A stretch of 64,000 bases of DNA from Erythrophleum ivorense (Eukaryota > Streptophyta > Magnoliopsida > Fabales > Fabaceae). Made by a program: the position numbers and the translations under genes. Shown piece by piece: positions 61,381 through 64,000 of the stretch; the first letter of the stretch is position 1, and every line of letters starts with the position of its first letter. The notes below the pieces were generated by a model. The model saw only the letters and a program-made list of their open reading frames with translations. It was not told where the DNA came from and made no database searches. The stretch covers positions 9,144,637 through 9,208,636 of the forward strand of contig JAIUCV010000022.1 in NCBI GenBank assembly GCA_026724425.1, given 5' to 3'.

Positions 61381-64000
61381 TGCCATTTAACCCTTGAATG
61401 ACATAGGAGAAGAAACTAACCATATGAACAGTAACCATATCAATTTAGCAACTTTTTGGCAACTTTGAAAATTCATAATTAAGTCTCTAAAGCTCCAAAT
61501 AATATGGTCTTTCACTTTCTAAAAAGCTCTAGATGAGATCTATATGAATGCCAAATTTCATGAAAAAATTCATCCATGTGGTCAGTTTGTGACATAAGGT
61601 TGCATAATATCATTTTTAAGCCCCACTTTGGGTCATTTAGGTGCCAAATGCTCTTCTAACCTAACCATGGCCACTTGAGCATGTCGGAAAGCATAAAAAT
61701 AGCCTACTAAGCATGTCCAAAAGGTCCACATATCCATGCATCATAAATTCACTCTCTCACTTGTTGTTATACACAAGAGTCTTACATGCTCATCTTTGCC
61801 ATTCAATGTCAAAAACATGCAATATCATTCATTTGCTTCCAATTCTCATATATAAATCACATATCCTTATAATTACACATGTTTAAGGGGTTACACATCA
61901 TATACATCATGGGGATACATCATTTGACAATGTTATGGTTACAAAATGAACAAATAACAAACTCCCTTCTCAATCTTCTTACTCTTAAGTATGGTGGCTC
62001 CTATTTCTTAGTTCACTTGGTCCACCTAGACATGTTAGGGCAATGGAGAGGGAAGAGTGAGATTCTAGGAATCCCAATAACCCTTCTCCCTTTTAAGCAC
62101 ACATAATGGATGCAATTTCAAGTCAAAATGTATGCATGACTATCTTGAATTTCATAAACATATATAGAACATGTCCTTCATTCAAGAAGTCGTATACAAC
62201 ATACATAAGCTTGCCAAGACAATGGTTTAGCCTCACCCATTCTCTTTGAGACTTTTGGACTTACCTCACCTATTTTTAAGGGACTTTTGACTAAGCCTCA
62301 CTCTTCTAAAGACTTTTAGCTTTGTCTCACCCAACCTTAGGGACTTTTGGCTTATCCTCACCCTTGCTAAATGACTTTTGGCTTCACCATACTCAAGCAA
62401 GCCAAACACATTCATCAAAATATCATTCAAACATATAAGCAATGCATCATGGTACCATGGTATATAAATACTTGCTAGAAACATCTTTTATGGCTTAAAC
62501 ATATACACAAACACATTTAAAGAAAAGAAAACACCTAAAGATGCATGAAAGAAAGGAGAGAGAGCTACCTTGCAGTTAATGTTCCATACTTTTCCTTTGG
62601 ATTCTTCCTCCCTCTTCTCGGCCCAACCATGAGATTTTGAAGCACAAGGTTCTCTTGGCCTAAACATATCAAGTAAGACATTTTTAGATCATTGGATCAA
62701 ACTCTAGCATTACCCACTCTATATGGAAGCCTACTTGGTTCTAAGGCTTTAATATGGTTCCATAAAAGCACCTAATGAAGCAACCTTAAGAATTCATGAT
62801 CTTGGCTCCTTTCTCTCCTTTAATCTATAATTCTTGACTCCATTGAAACCCCTTAGAGCCATCACCCATTTATTTTAAAGAGTCTAGCTAGGAGTTACTT
62901 CATTATGCTACATTATAGAACCTACACTCCCATCTCACTATCCATGGCTTCTAAGATTTTTCTAAGGCTTCCTCTTATATTCTTCCATCATATATAGTGC
63001 TACTCTAGCCTTGGAACAAATTAAAACACTCCTTAGGTCCATGAACCCCTATAGGCCGAGACATATGCATTATTTTGGACTCATGGACTTTGTTTTGTTT
63101 CTTTCATGGGAGGTGCAAGTGGGAGACTTCTTTGATATCTTAGATACTCATACAAACTCTTAGATACCCTAAATTATGGCTAAAAGGCTTCCTACAAGTC
63201 AAGGTGCAATTGAATCCCCAGAAATTCTATCTTACAATTCAATGGTTCTTCCTTAGATTCCTTTTCACGATCTTGTTTCCCACACTCTAAACATAAGTTT
63301 CACTCTTGGTTTGGTTCAAAAACAAGTCCCTCTTGGCTGTCCAAATAGTGGCGAAAACTCACACACATGGGAGCAAGGGAGAAGAAGCATGAAAAGCAAC
63401 AAACTCACCTTAATTTCTAGCTTTTCTCAAGTGCTCTTTCCTTTGCTTTAGTTCCTCCCTTGAATTTTGAACTTTGCCCCTTTGGACAAAACCAAACCCA
63501 TCAATAAAACCATAGAAAGAAAGGTGCAGAGGAGGAGAATCAAGATGCTAAAGGAAGGAGCATGAATTTCCACACTTTGCTTACATTTTTTCTTAGATTT
63601 TTCCTCTTCTTTTTCTCATCCCATGGTGTGCCCTTCTTAGTAGAATTCTCCCCTAGTCTTAGACAAAATTTAGGTTAGCTAAAATGAGGGAGAAGGGAGG
63701 ATGCCACTTAAAAAGCATTTCATAAAAGAATTGTTCATTAAAAATGACATCTATGTCCTCGTTTTGTAGCTTCTTCATCTTAGGTTCATTTCAACTCCTT
63801 TTTGAGAACCGTCTTTTCCATCATAAAATTTAGGTTCTCTAGCTTATAAAATACCCTTGGAATCATTCAAATTGGATCTAAAACCTTTCCGAATGAACTA
63901 GTCAAAGTTCAAGTTAACTGACATTATAAAATGTTAACTGGAAATGTTTTAACTATTCTGGGGGTTCCTATAATTTTTAGGGTTTCTAAGAACCTTAAGA
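61381..64000 (-). mobile_element. Family B LTR copy B8, segment 2, cut by the window edge
   Basis: Resumes B8 after B9 and runs off the window. Closest by eye to B1. Carries the primary block (61980-62110), the minisatellite (62227-62395) and the start of the conserved upstream block (about 63800-64000). Confidence 0.8.

Overview
This window is plant nuclear DNA built entirely from transposable elements. I found no host gene, tRNA, rRNA or bacterial-type feature. Evidence for a plant: Ty3/gypsy gag-pol with a chromodomain-like C-terminus and a plant-type initiator-Met tRNA primer site, a Copia-type LTR, and a Ds-like hAT element, all in AT-rich sequence. I cannot name the species. All comparisons were made by eye; no alignments or searches were run.

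Four LTR families (names are mine) explain almost every base. Family A has LTRs of 2.7-3.1 kb (TGTAACACC...TCACA) and is a Tekay/Del-like chromovirus. It occurs as a complete but decayed element (A1, 8748-18989), a solo LTR (A3, 23249-26172) and a complete minus-strand element with a non-coding interior (A2, 37975-48305). Family B has LTRs of about 3.7 kb and occurs ten times in both orientations, nearly all as solo LTRs. Its reading direction is set by a primer-binding site and pol remnant at 21112-21803 and by a TATA box about 550-600 bp into the LTR. Family C (2.5 kb) and family D (1.55 kb, Copia-like) each occur once as a solo LTR.

Left part (1-28399): B3 hosts solo LTR B2, element A1 and a 676-bp hAT element, and probably B1. 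B3 is followed by a short pol remnant joined to a primer site, then by LTR B4, which hosts A3.

Right part (28400-64000): a gag-protease fragment of an old gypsy element was split by B5. B5 received B6, B7 and B8. B6 received C, B7 received A2, B8 received B9, B9 received B10, and B10 received D. Target-site duplications support most of these steps, so the chain gag fragment > B5 > B8 > B9 > B10 > D is a six-layer record of insertion order.

Nothing here looks able to transpose on its own. A1, the only gag-pol copy, carries eight premature stops and three frameshifts. The most interesting structures are in the LTRs and non-coding interiors: paired GC-rich palindromic boxes with helical spacing in family A LTRs, a conserved stem with a variable loop in all A LTRs, two C(UUCG)G hairpins in the A2 interior, a 31-bp minisatellite in every B LTR, and an ACGTG-rich promoter region in family C.
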